The position numbers and the translations under genes are program-made. From Hyperoodon ampullatus (lineage: Eukaryota > Chordata > Mammalia > Artiodactyla > Ziphiidae): a stretch of DNA of 64,000 nucleotides. The stretch covers positions 31,684,587-31,748,586 of the forward strand of contig OX457058.1 in the NCBI GenBank assembly GCA_949752795.1, read 5' to 3'. Shown in pieces: positions 1 to 13,100 of this stretch (its first letter is position 1; each line of letters starts with the position of its first letter). The notes beneath the pieces were generated by a model that was not told the origin of the DNA, made no database searches, and saw only the letters and a program-made list of their open reading frames with translations.

Positions 1-1041
1 ACATGGCGATGCGACGAGGGCCTGCTTCCTGTGGGCACCTGCCATCTCCTGGTCAGTAGGAAGACGGCCAAGGGTGACCTGCTGTTCCGCCAGCTGTGAG
101 CTGATGCTTGTGTGCCAGGATGGCCAGGTGATGGTCAGAGCCCTGCGGGGAGCCGCTGATGGTCTCTGCAGCCGGAGCGTAGCCGCCGTCAGAACCCCCT
201 GTGTGACAGGGAGGGTCTCCCCAAACCCCTGAGGCAGAAACCTCACCTCTCCTTGTGTTTCCCTGGTAGCAGTAGTGGATGGTCTGGAAATAATTTATAA
301 TCACAAATGAGAAGTTCGGTCATATCCCTCCTCGTATTAAACATTGTGAGATTGCTGGAGTTAGCTTCTGTTGTATTGACACTTGTGTAATTGAAACATG
401 GTGTTTTACAAAGAGAATGTGCTAGGGCTGGGCCAGTGGGTCCCCCAAGAGGAGTCTGTGGACCTGCCCCAGAGGCTCTGTGGGGTTGGCTTTGGGGAAT
501 CTGCGAGTGTGTCTGTGGGGTTTGTGCCTTTTTCTCAGGAGATGCGTTAGATCCTTCAAAGAGATCCGGGAACCACCAAAGATGAACATGAAGCGTGACC
601 AGTAAACCTAGACCAGAAAGTCCCCCTGTTGAGGTGGGGTGTTTGGGTGAAGACCCCCTCATTCCTGTCCTGCCCCCTGCCCGTCACAACCTCGGCCCTG
701 TGACCGGCTGGGTTCCCAGAAGCACGTGGGCCTGCAGCCCAGCCACTGCTCCTGCCCGGAGTCTGACCACATCCGGCCCGCGCTGCCGACCTGGTTTTCA
801 GAGAGTGCTGAGCTGCACAAGGTGGCGGGGGGCCTGCTGAGAAGCAGGGGGCGCCTCCGGAGCTCAGGCCACTCCCGAGGGACGTCCCAGGGCCCCTCTT
901 GGCAATCTGGGTCCTGAGCCTTACTTTAGAATGGAGAGGGATGCTGTATAGATATACTTTGACAATTTTCCTGACTACTCAGTATAATGGCAGACTCTTG
1001 GTGTGTAGGTGTCTAATGCGCGTCCCTTGTTGTTGCCACAG
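1..1041 (+). other. 3' part of a FAN1 intron
   Basis: I see no FAN1 coding segment here on the + strand and no repeat I can name with confidence. The open frames are GC-rich chance frames without splice-site support or family resemblance. Confidence 0.6.
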
Positions 1042-1161
1042 GAAGCCGTCAAGGAACTTGAAAACCTTTTGTCCCAGAAAGTGTACTGTCCTGACAGCAG
1101 AGGCCGGTGGTGGGACCGGCTGGCTCTCAACTTGCACCAGCACCTGAAGCGCCTGGAGCCG
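1042..1161 (+). CDS. FAN1: FAN1 exon a (40 codons)
   Basis: The acceptor ttgccacag precedes a phase-0 frame beginning [12 protein letters not shown] and ending HLKRLEP, followed by donor GTACTC. This is helical TPR-region sequence of FAN1. It is the most 5' FAN1 exon visible; I searched 1-1041 for the preceding coding segment and found none. Confidence 0.95.
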
Positions 1162-4100
1162 GTACTCAGCCGCGGGAGCCGCCCAGCCTTTGTTCAGTTT
1201 GGCATACATTTAAAAATATAGCAAACTGTTAATACCTTAAAAATCTAAATGTAATTAGAATGTTGATTTCTTTTTTTTTTAACTTTTATTTTATATTGGA
1301 CTATGGTTGATTTAGAACATTGGTTTCTTTTTTTTAATTAATTAATTAATTTTTAAATTTTGGGCTGTGTTGGGTCTTCGTTGCTATGCGTGGGCTTTCT
1401 CTAGTTACGGTGAGCGGGGGCTACTCTTCCTTGCGGTACGTGGGCTTCTCATTGCAGTGGCTTCTCGTTGCAGAGCACAGGCTCTAGGCGCGCGGGCTCA
1501 GTAGCTGTGGCTCGTGAGCTCTAGAGCGCAGGCTCAGTAGTTGTGGCGCACGGGCTTAGTTGCTCCGCGGCCTGAGGGATCTTCCCAGACCAGGGCTCGA
1601 ACCTGTGTCCCCTGCATTGGCAGGTGGATTCTTTTTTTTTTAGACGAGAGTGAGTTTATTGAGAACGAAGAGCAGAGCTAGTGAGGGGCGCTGCAAATGC
1701 AGCCGGCCGACGTCCTGATAGACCAGGGAGAACTGACCGGCAGGCGGATTCTTAACCACTGTGCCACCAGGGAAGCCCCTGGTTTCTTTTTTTTTTTAAT
1801 TTTTATTTTATATTGGACTATGGTTGATTTAGAACAGTGATTTCTTAAACATCCTTCTTTGTCCGTGTTCTTCCAACCCCAGAAGAAGTAGCAGGGGTGC
1901 GAACATGGGGGCGACAGTGGGGTTGGTTGGTGTGTTGGTAGCGGGATCGTGTCGGGATTCAGGGATGAGGTTCTAGGGGTGGAGGGAGCTGGAGGGTTAG
2001 ATGTGTCCGCCTTCACACAGTTTTGGAAATGGTGGTTTTGGAAATGGTGGTTGTGTTCACTCGTTGCCCGGGGCCTCCTGGGAGAAAGATGGATGGAAGG
2101 CGTTCCTCCCACTGTGAGACATGGTGTCTGACTCAGCAGGGCGGGCGCCTTGCCTTCCAGTCACTGCCTTCTCTGTGGCGGGGACCTTGTGAGTCCGGGG
2201 ACACCGTTGGGTGCCAGTTGCTGCAGCCAGCAGGGCGGGGCCTCCCGAGGCGGCGACAGTGGCCCTCTGTGTGGCCACCTGCGGTCCCCTGTCCCTGCCA
2301 ACCTCGTGTTTGCATTGAGCAGAGGGCACTACGGCTCTGGGAGCTTTAGTTTTTCCAGGGCAGGTCAAGTGAATCAGGATGATGGAGGGCTGGAAAATTT
2401 GAACACGGGGGTGGACGATGACATACTATTTTTACTGCCTTAACCTGAAAAGGTGCCTTGTTACCTCAAGTACTTCCAGCCGGGAGAGCTGTTTCCTCTC
2501 CCGGAGGCGGGTGTGGTGCCCCCGCCTGGCGCTGATTCGGGCTGACAGGGCAGGAGAGGCCTCTGGTGGCCCCTCACCCAGCGTGGACAGAGGGTGTTTG
2601 CGCGCTGCCTGTCTCTTTCATTGAAATAAAGGTTCCAAAGAGTTGACAGACTTTCCCCTTGCTCAGATCTGCTGATAGGAGCGTTCACTCCTACTCCGAG
2701 GTTATCTTTGACACAGATGGAAAACCCTGGTTCCTGTTTGCCTTTTCCCAAGAATCTTCCTGGCCACGCTCATAACCCCTGTTATTTTGTCACCGTTCCT
2801 TCCCTTCTCTACTTCAGTCTCCAGGGAGGGCACCTGCCAGCCCAGCAGAGGCTCATGCCTGCAGGTGCCCAGCAGCCGGCCAGGCTGAGCCCGAGGCTGC
2901 CCCTCCCTGCGGCCAGCCCGGCTCCCACGGGGCTACAGAGCTGGCGGCAGGGCCTTATTCTCTGCTTGATTTCTCTGGACCACCCCACTCTGATGGCCTG
3001 ATGATCTTCACTGATTTTCAGGGCTTTTTAAAAACTTTTTATTCTTTTATTGTAGTAAATATATATAACAAAGAAAACTTGCAGTTTAACCATTTCTAGG
3101 TATATGGTTCAGTGGCGTTAATTATACAGCTGATCCTTGAACAACTCGGGGATTGGGGCGCTGATCCCCCCTGCCCCCGCACAGTCAGGAATCCACGGAT
3201 AACTTTGTAGTTGGCCCTCCATTTCTGAGGTCCTTTGTCTGCACATCCAACCAACGGTGGACCGTGCAGTGCTGTAGTCTTTATTGGAAGAAATCTGTGC
3301 ATATGTGGACCCGAGCAGTTCAAAACCGTGTTGTTCAAACATCATCACTGTCTGTTCCCAAAATTTTTCATCTGCCAAACAGAAACTCTGCTCCTGTGAA
3401 ACAGTTACTCCTGTTCCCTCCTGCCCCGGTTCCTGGTTACCTCTAATCTGCTTCTGTCTCTAGGAATCAATCTGCCTGTTCTGGGTATTTCCATGAAATA
3501 CCCAGAAGTGGAATCACGGAATCTTTGTCCTTTTGTGCCTGGCTTATTTCAGTCAGCATAACGTCCTCAAGGCTCATCCATGTTGTAGCAGGTGTCAGAA
3601 TGTCCTTCCCTTTCAAGGCTGAATAATAATACTCCATTGTGTATACTCCATTGTTTAAACGGACCACGTTGTGTTGATCCATCCATCTGTAGATGGACAC
3701 TTGGGTTGTTCCCACTTTTTGGCTGTTGTGAATAGCACTACTGTGTACAAATATCTGTTTGAAACTCTGCTTTCAGTTGTGGTGGGCGTGTACCTGGACG
3801 TGAGGTTGCTGGGTCACGTGGTAATTCCGTGTATGACTTTGTGAGGAACTGCCCAGCTGTTTTTCACAGTATTTGGATCATTTTTCCATTGTTGCCAGCG
3901 AAGCACGAGGGCTCCAATTTCTCCCACATCCCCGCCGACACTTTTTATTCTCCATTTTTCTGAGTACAGTCATCCTAGTGGGTGTGAAGTGGTATCCCAT
4001 GTAGTTTTCAGTATTTTTGTTTATTTGTCCAGCCCTGAATAACCTTAGAAAATGCATAACTCCTTCAAACCTAAGATTCTTCTCCCTATAAATGAGGCTC

Positions 4101-7100
4101 CCTGGGACTGGGAGGTGGTCAGATGGCCGGGCTTCTGCCCTAGAGGCGCCTGCTCTGCATTCCGAGCCCCTGGGTGGTACCCCGAGCGCGCCCCGGACCA
4201 GGTCCCTCTCCCCAGCCTCCTCTGTCTCCCGAGGGTGTGGCAGCTGAGATCTGCTGTGTCCACACGTCTGACCAGGACATAGTGTCGGGGGCACGGCTGC
4301 TTGTGCCCCAGACATTTGCATCGGGGTCTGTGCTTCTTCTGTGCTCGGCATGGGACCTAAGGGAATGTCCTTGTCTCTGGAAGGGCTGCTTTGCCCACCA
4401 CTAATTAGCAAAATGAATGATTAATTAACAGTGGGGTTTCCCGTCACATGAAACGAGGGGATGCTGCACGGGGACTTCAGGACCCTGACAGGCACTGTGC
4501 TCTTTTCTAGGCCATCAAGTGCATCACAGCAGGGCTGGCGGATCCGGACGTGCGGACAGGCCACCGCCTCTCGCTGTATCAGAGGGCCGTGCGCCTGCGG
4601 GCCTCTCCCAGCTGCCAGAAGTACGCACACCTCTTCCGTCAGCTCCCAGAAGTCACTGTGAACGACGTCAAACATGTAAGTAAATATTCTTGGGGCGCTT
4701 GGGATGAATTTTTGTTTTTATTCCTGAACACAGCCTTAGAGAGGTTTTTAGCGTGTGTTCCTTGTCGACTCCAAAGACCCTCTGGCTTGCTGTGGGCAGC
4801 GACCTGGCCTCGCCACCGTCCTCACCTGGGCATTGGGAGGCTGGGCCGGCAGGGGCTGTGACTCTGTAAACTCCTGAGTCAGCAGCTCACAGCCTTTCCA
4901 GGTCCCCCTGCCCAGTCAGGGCCCCAGAGAGCAGGGGACCAGGCGGTGACCTGCGTCCTCATGGGCGCCAAGGTGCGGGTCACATGGCCTGGCACTGTGC
5001 TGAGGATGGGTGGCCTTTCGGGGGCGGAGGACAGTGTGTCCTTGGGGTAGCAGATCCAGGTGTGCAGGGCTGGAGCAGGAGGAAAGCTAATGACGGTCCT
5101 CCCCTCGCAGGTGACCGTCACGGGCCGGCTCTGCCCGCAGCCTGGGCTAGGCAAGTCTGTCTTCGTGCTGGAGGCCGGGGGGACCGCCCCTGCCACCATC
5201 CTGTGCTCCGTGGAGGAGCTGGCGCTGGCCCATTACAGACGCTGTGGCTTCGACCAGGGTAACGCCGGGGCTGTGTGGCCACAGTGGGTTGTGTCCCGCC
5301 CCACAGCCAGTGTCTGCACCTGCCACCCGTGAGGGCAGCGCCTTCTGGGGGGACGTGAGGAGCAAGGGAGGCCGGGTTGCCCTCAGAGCTCGTGTCAGGC
5401 AGGGGGACAGGACGGGGCAGAGGACCACGAGATGCTGCCAATAGCCAGCTGGTCAGAGGAGGGCAGCCGGGGCCAGGCTGCTTCCAAGAGGGACCGGCAG
5501 TCTGGGGGGGTGGGTGGCGTGAAGGGGATGGAGGGCCGAGCCCTGACAGGACGTCACGCCTGGGACCAGAGACATGGTTGGGAGAGGTGTGGGTCAAATT
5601 CCTTGTAAAATGAGCTCTCCAGCCCATGTGAGGGAGGAGAGCAAATGTCAGTAAGAATTGGAGCTTTTCCCATCTTCCTTCCCAAGAAACGTGCGCGATC
5701 ACCCGCCCCTCCAGCCGCGCCCACTCTGCTGTGTCTCCTGGGAGCTGAGGCCTCACACAGTGAAATGACGGACATGACCTCGCAAGAAACACCACTGGTT
5801 CCCGCTGAACCGGCTGCTGTGTGTGTGTGTGTGTGTGTGTGCACGGGCGTGTACAGCTGCAGGGCAGGTGGTCTGCGGCCCCTCAGGAGTGAGTGAGACT
5901 TTGCTCTTTGAGCCGCTGATGAGATGCTCTCTGTGTCTCAGGCCAGATGTGCAGAGGGACCAGGACCAGGTGCCCCTGGTTCTCTTCTTTCTGGGCTGCT
6001 TGGCATCCTCTTTGTTCAGACTTTGTAGGTTTCACTCAGAAGCCGTTTTCTGAACCATGTAGAGCCCAGGTGGGAATTAATTCTGCCTGGTTCCAGGAAC
6101 TGGGAGCCAAGGACTCCCATCGGCCATCGCGGGGAGGGGAGGAGGGCTGGGGAGGGCACCCAGCATCTCTGCTGCTCGGGGGTGAAGGTGCCAGAGGGAG
6201 AGACCCCGCGGCTGGCTGATGCACTGGAACCTCAGGGAGGTGATAAGCATCCCTGGCCGGGGAGGGGATGCGGCAGGCCAGCCAGGACGGGCCCGGACCT
6301 GGATCCTGTCCCTTGCTTCCTCCCAAGCCTGTGTGTCCTTTGTCCCCTCTGAGTGCTGGGAGCAGCCCCCAGCCCCTCTCCCAGCCCCCGGGCCATCCTG
6401 GGGACGTCCCTGGCATGCGGGTCTCAGCCAGGAGACGCCGAGGGCAAGGGGTCCACGTTTGGGAGTTGGGCCTGGCCATTTGAGAAACACCTGAGTAAGA
6501 CGTGGTGACTCGTGTGCGACGGCCTGTGTGCTGTCAGCAGCCCAGGCACCGGTGTCCAGACACAGTGGAGGGGCCGCGCCCATCTGCCCACGCGTGCGGG
6601 GCCTGCGCCGGGTTCTGAGGGTTGTCACCTGTGGGTCTGCTCACCTGAGAGCAGCACCGAGCTGTGTTAAGATCGTCTGCTTGTCCCTCCTGTCCACTGG
6701 AGGTGGCTCGGCTTGTGTGTGTCCCTGTCAGCCCTCTTCCCTTCTTCGATTTTGGCCTCAGAGAAGGAGCTGCAAATTCAGTGCTTTGTCTAAGGCCAGA
6801 CTGAAGAAAAGACCATGAGAATTTGCCTTATAATTGGTAAAAGGAACCGGTCAGTCTCTGTCCTTAGTGAATGTACTGAATAGAAAAGTAAGATAAAAAC
6901 CGTGAGGGAACTGCAGAGGAAGCTGCAGCTGCCCGTCAGGACAACGACGACGGCTGGGCAGTTACCTTGGAGGGACTGGGGCGGGGGGGCTTTAGCCTTT
7001 TTTAAAAAATAACTTGTTATTAATGTCATGGAAGCCGCAGAACATGCCTTTCTGGGAAAGCAGAGAGGTGTGTGGAGCTCCCCGCGCCCCCTGCTTCACC

Positions 7101-10100
7101 CAGCCCTCCTCCATCCGCCGTCCCCCCTAATGTTGGAAGCAGACCCCAGACCTTGGCTCCTGTGGTCACTCCCAGGGGGCCCACGGGTTCGGTCCACATG
7201 TCCAGGCCACACCCCCCATGTCTGTGCTGAAGGGTCACTAGGTTGAAGAACACTCAGGTATCTTCACTTATGTGAAAATCAGGACATCATTTCACTGGCG
7301 TGTGATGTGATCGTTCAGATGAGTGAGGACACAAGCGACCCTGCAGGAGGGGACCTCGTAACACACGGCCTCTCTCTGCTGCGTGTCCAAGGTGATGGTT
7401 AAGATGACCCTGTGTGACGTCTGTATCACTTACCGGGAAGGTGATGCTACTGAGGATGGAGTGCACGCGCCAGTCAGGACAGAGATGCGGGAGACCCGGA
7501 GGGTCAGGAATAAAAGAACAGAATGCAGGATCGGTCCCCGCGGCGGTGGCGGGAGCCCTGTAACCCGGCGTCAAGGGAGGAGCAGCAGGCCCTGGGCAGG
7601 CGGCTGCCGGCTGTGAGCCGCACGCAGCGAATGCTTTCAGTTTAGCCATGAGCTGGAATGTCAATTTTTTTATAAAATATTTTTTTCCTTTATTAAAATT
7701 GATGCAGTGAACCTGAGCAGAACCCTGCTGTGGGTCTTTCCTCTGGAGAAGGTTTGGTGTGAGGGCGACCTCAGACCCTCTGGGGAAGTTTCTTTCAGAG
7801 TTCCTCAGAAGGATCTCCCCAAATGATTGGACTTAACAGCACCAATGCACGCCGACGGCTCAGGGTTCAGGGATGCTGCTGTCCAGGGTGGAGAGCCAGG
7901 CTTGCCTCCCTTGGGCCCGGCAGGCGTGCAGGGCTCCAGGGCGAGGCTTCAGCTGGCGCCCGAGCGGATAGCAGAGGATGGCCTGCGGGGCAGGGGCCAG
8001 CTGAGGGGGCGCACAGCGCAGCCTGGACAGGGAGGTGGGCCAGGGCTGCCTCCAGTGGGCCTTGATAGGGACCTGTGCTGCCTCTGACCTCGTGTGCGAT
8101 GCCTGGGGCCCACTGGCCGGAGAGATGCCGCAGCCTGTTCAGGGGGCGCAGGCGTCAGGTGCGCCGAGGGGCCAGGTGGGGCTCGGCTTGTTCCAGGAGG
8201 CCCCGGCCCTGCGGACCCTGCTCTGCCGTTCACATGGCCTGGGGCTGGGCCTGGCCTCTGAGGTCACCGCCCCATTGTGTGGTCTGGATGTGGGGTGAAG
8301 GGGGCGTCTGGACTAGGTGGTCTCTGACGCAGAAGCTTTCTGTAAAACCCCGTCTTAGAAACCCTGGGCACGGTGTCCAGGCCGAGGCAGAGGAGTACTG
8401 GGTGGAGGAGGCAAATGGGGTCAGAGGGCACAGGCTCCCAGGGCGCCCAGACTCCTTCCCAGAGGGCTTTTCCAAGTGAGGCCGAGGGACCCCATGCCCC
8501 AGAGCCCCTCAGGGGATACTCCCCGCCTCCGAACCCACCGAATGGAACCCCCAGAGCCCGAGGAGGGAATCTGCTTTTATTTATTTTTAGACGTGTTCTT
8601 TAGGTTTTTCCACTCTAGCTCCAAAACATGCATTTGAATTTTCTCATGATTACTAAGATTTCTTGCCTTTAAACAAGGCTTCTGTATATAAGCAATATAA
8701 TGTAAAAAAATGACCTAGGAATGGAACAGAAACAGCATTTGCATTTGAATGTAAAATATTTTCTATTTTCTTCAAATTGAGTAGGCAGTAGGATATGGTG
8801 GTGGTTTTTAAAAAACAGAAGAAATGGATTTTTCTTGTGTGTGTGTGACTTTGTCTCAGGGATTCATGGGGAAGGGTCCACCTTCAGCACGCTGTACGGC
8901 CTCCTCCTATGGGATGTCATCTTCATGGACGGGATACCAGATGCCTTCAGAAATGCCTACCAGGTAATCATGGCACGTTTTCAGGCAGCAGAGACTCCTG
9001 CACGCGCGTGAGTCACTCCCGCCTGGGTGCCCCGCCTCTGCAGCCATCAGAAACTTGCCCCTCTTTTGGATCCTGGTGCTAATTCCACCATAAGAATAGC
9101 TTTTAATTTTAAAATGTGATTCATACAATCTAAAATGTAAGTATGTTAAGGTTTAAACTTTAAGCCTACTTTACTGGAATCATTCCGTTTGAAACTTTTA
9201 GTGTAAGTTCCTTCAGCTTCACCCTGGTGGGCCCAGGTGCTCTCACATGCTTTGTCACATGTGCCGGCTAAGAGTTCCACCAGTTTAACCTAAAAGCTCC
9301 TTTTGCAAATTATTACTCTAAAAAACCCAGTGTAATAAGTTGCTTTTGTATCAGATTACTTAGGTAATTTTTACATGTCTTTTAAGAAAAAGAACGTGTC
9401 AACTTCATCAGATTGGCCAGTTTCCAAATTTGATCTTGACTCTTCTCATGACTCCGGCCTCCCCAGGCACAGTGTGAGCTTATTTTCCCTGCACACAGGC
9501 GGCCCCGCTGGACCTCTGCACAGACAGCTTCTTCGCCAGCAGAGCACCGGCCATCGAGGCCCGGCTGCGGCAGATTCACGGTGCCCCCGTGGAGAGCCTG
9601 CGGGCCTGGGTGGCAGCCGCGTGGCAGGCCCAGGAAGGCAGGGTGGCCTCCCTTGTCAGCTGGGATCGCTTTGCTTCTCTTCAGCAAGCCCAGGTGATGG
9701 TCTGCAGGCAGGATTCCGTGATGCGGGGTGTCCTTTTGGCAACTGTAACAAAACACACACACGTATGCCTACGTGCACGTGTATGTGTGTGGGTATATGT
9801 GCACACACACACGTGTGTGTGTGTGTGTGTGTATGTGTGGTACCCCAGCCCACAGGCCTTTGTTACTGAAGGAACAATCACAAGCATGAACAAGCCTCAG
9901 TTATGCCTTCTGCCCATTTGGTTGGCAGCTTCCCTTGGCCTGGCCTGTGGCCCCTGGAGGGTGGACACCGTCCCTGTCCTGTGACTGCTGGCCTCTGAGG
10001 GTCATCACTGTCACATTCCTGAGTGCTTACCCCAAATTCCCTCTTCCTTAGCTGCTCCCTGGATGTTCCCGACCGGGCAGAAGCTTGGTAACTGACCCAA

Positions 10101-13100
10101 GGAGAAGTGGTCCCCAGAGCTTGCCGGGGGCATTTTAGCCCCTGGCTCTGGAGCCCCAGCACAAGCAGCAGAAGGGCACTTGGTGTTCCTGGACACATCT
10201 CTGCTGAATGACACATGGAGTCCCTGCCCCATCTCACAGTCACTGGGGTGGGACTTCAGGGTCTCCGTCCCAGGGGAGGGCTGACTGTCCCTGTGTTTCG
10301 TGTCCAGGATCTTGTGTCCTGCCTGGGGGGCCCCATCCTCAGTGGTGTGTGCCGGCGCCTGGCCATGGACTTCCGACACTGCCGAGGGGGCCTCCCTGAC
10401 CTGGTGGTGTGGAGCTCCCAAAGTCACCACGTTAAGGTCAGTTGAGCCAGAATGGAAAGTCATGTTGGTAACTTTAATGATCAACTTAATCAAAGGCCAC
10501 AATCTAGGCATTTCTAGCATGGTTGTTGACAAGGCTGAACCCCTTGAAGGCTGCTGGACTGAGGGCTGGGGTTGTTTGGTGGCTGGTTGGCAGAGGTGCC
10601 CTCGGTGCTGGCATGTGGGCCTCTCTGCAGGCAGCTCCCCCGATGGCAGCGTATTTCATCTGAGCAGGTGAGTGAGAGGGGCCAGGGTGTGAGCAAGACG
10701 GAAGTCAGTCTCTTAGCAGCTGATCTTGGCAATGAAGTTCCATTGCTTTTGCTGTGTCCACTGTTAGCAGCAAGTCCATGCTCAAGGTTGGAGATTTTGC
10801 AGGTGTGAGCACCAGGAGGCCAGGATGGTTGGGAGCTGTTTTCTAAGCTCCAGGAGTGAGCACTTCCTCACGTGTTGTAGACTGGATGCCTCCCTTGCCT
10901 CACCCTGCTGCCCATCACAGGCTGGTGGCTTCCTTATTATTGAGTTTTGAGATGAAAAAAACCTCTGGTACAAGTCCTTTTTGACAAAGTCACAAACTAA
11001 TCTGTTCTTTAATGAATCATGCTTCCAGTGTCATATGACGTCTCTGACTGTAATTGTGGATTTGGTTCTTTCTCCCTTGCAGTTATATCAATGTTTGCTT
11101 CATGTATTATTCGATGTATAAACCTAGGGTTGTCATGTCTTCTTGATGAATTTCACTCTTTATCATTATGAAATGACCTTCCTTTATTCCTGGGTTCTTT
11201 GCTCTGAAGTTGAACTGATATATAGCCACTCCAGCTTTCTTTTGGTTAGTGTTAATGTGATACTTTTTCTATTCTCTTACATTTAACATATTTTTTCTTT
11301 ATATCTGAGTTTCTTATATATCCTTGTAGGCAGCATTTACCTGGGTCTTACTTTTTAATCTAATTTGACAACCTCTGCCTTTTAATTGGGTATTTGGAAC
11401 ATTTACATTTAATGTTATTCATGTTTGGCTTTAAACCTGTCATCTATTTTTGTTTTTTTAAAAGGATGCACTTATAAATTAATTTGTTTGTTTATTTTTG
11501 GCTGCGTTGGGTTTTCATTGCTGCGTGTGGGCTTTCTCTAGTTGTGGCAAGTGGGGGCTACTCTTTGTTGCAGTGTACAGGCTTCTTATTGTGGTGGCTT
11601 CTCTTGTTGTGGAGCATGGGCTCTAGGTGTGAGGGCTTCAGTAGTTGCAGCACTCGGGCTCAGTAGTTGTGGCTCGCAGGCTCTAGAGCACAGGCTCAGT
11701 AGTTGTAGCGAACTGGCTTAGTTGCTCCGCGGCACATGGGATCTTCATTTATCATGCACATAACAACAGTATATTTTTATGCACATAACAACAGTGTATT
11801 TTTATATCTCCTCTCCCAGCCTTTGTGCTATGTTCATACATTATACCTCGACACGTTATAAACCCTGTGGCACATTATTTTTGCTTTCTACAGTTGACTG
11901 AGTCTTTATACTTACTCATGTAGATACAAATTCTAATGTTTGTTATTCCCTTATATAGATCCAGATTTCCATGTACTATCATTCTCTTCTTGACTGAAGA
12001 ACTTCTTTTAACATTTCTGGAAATGGAGGTCTGCTAGTAATGAATTATTTAGGTTTCATATACTGATATTTTAAGACTTTTAAGTCTTTGTTTTTGAAAG
12101 ATATTTTTTTCTGGGCAAAGAATTCTGTTGACAGTTTTTTTTCAATACCTTAAAATATTGGTCCACTATTGTCTAGCTTGTATTGTTTTCAACGAGAAAT
12201 CAGTAGTCTTTCCCCTCTGGCTTTTAAAAATTCTGGTTGCTTTTAAGAGATTCATTTTTTCACTGATTATGCAGTTTAGTTATGATGTTTCTTAGTGTCG
12301 TGTTCTTTATGGTTCTGTGCTTGGGGTTCACTGAGCTTCTTGGATCTTTGGGTTTAGTTTCCATCAGATTTGAAAAATTTTTGGCCATTATTTCTTCAAA
12401 TATTTTTCTCTGTCTTCTTCCCTTTGGGGACTCTAATTAAACTAGTCTTAGGTTGCTGAAATGCTCTCATTAAAAATTTTTTTTCTATACTTCATTTTGG
12501 ATAGTTTTTATTGCTGTGTTTTGAATTTTGGTGATCTGCAGTGGACAAAACTGATACAGTTATGCTTTCATGGAGCTGATGTGTAATGAGCAGTTTTATC
12601 TTGTGATAAACACCAGGAAGAAGTGCATAGGAAGGACCCTTCTTAGAGATGAATTTAAGCTGAGCATGGAAGGAGAAGACGTCAGACATGTGAAGAACAG
12701 GGAGACATGTCCTAGGCAGTGGGAACAGCAAGCATGATGAATGTCTACCCTTTGGTTGGGCAGATATTGTCTGTCTCGGGAACTGAGAGGAAGCCTTTGG
12801 TGTGGTTGGCGGGCGCCAGATTACAGTTTTGTAGGTCATGGCAAGAAGTTTGGGTTTAATTGCAGACCTGACAAAAAGTGATTGAGGGGTGTTAAGCAGG
12901 AGAGTACAGTGCAGTGTGTGCTTTAAAACTATTTTTCAACTGCTGTATTACGAATCGATTTCCTAATTCTCTGTGAACTGTCTGGTTTCTACAGAAAAGG
13001 AAATTTTCTCATTGAATTTCATATGTGTATGTTTAGTTGCTATACATATGTAAGTACAGCAGCATAGAGGATAAGCCATCTAAATAGTTGTCAGTGGAAA

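Larger units (their letters stand above)
1162..4510 (+). other. FAN1 intron with repeat complex
   Basis: It holds the nested SINE complex at 1263-1855, an antisense L1 stretch from about 3030 to 4004, and a small Tigger-type element inserted in that L1. The region 1856-3029 has no recognisable gene or repeat. Confidence 0.7.
11030..12530 (-). mobile_element. Old L1 fragment, antisense to FAN1
   Basis: The + strand carries typical L1 reverse-complement text, for example tatagccactccagctttct near 11220, ctgccttttaattggg near 11375 and tatttcttcaaatatttttc near 12390. A SINE at 11476-11744 divides it. No intact reading frame remains. Confidence 0.7.

Noticed and set aside
1..1041. Preceding FAN1 exon
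   Set aside because: Searched for the coding text expected before EAVKELENL and found none; the exon must lie before the window.
5118..6628. Long open frames on both strands in a FAN1 intron
   Set aside because: GC-rich sequence with few stops; the frames have no splice support beyond FAN1 exon c, no family resemblance, and several begin at non-ATG codons.
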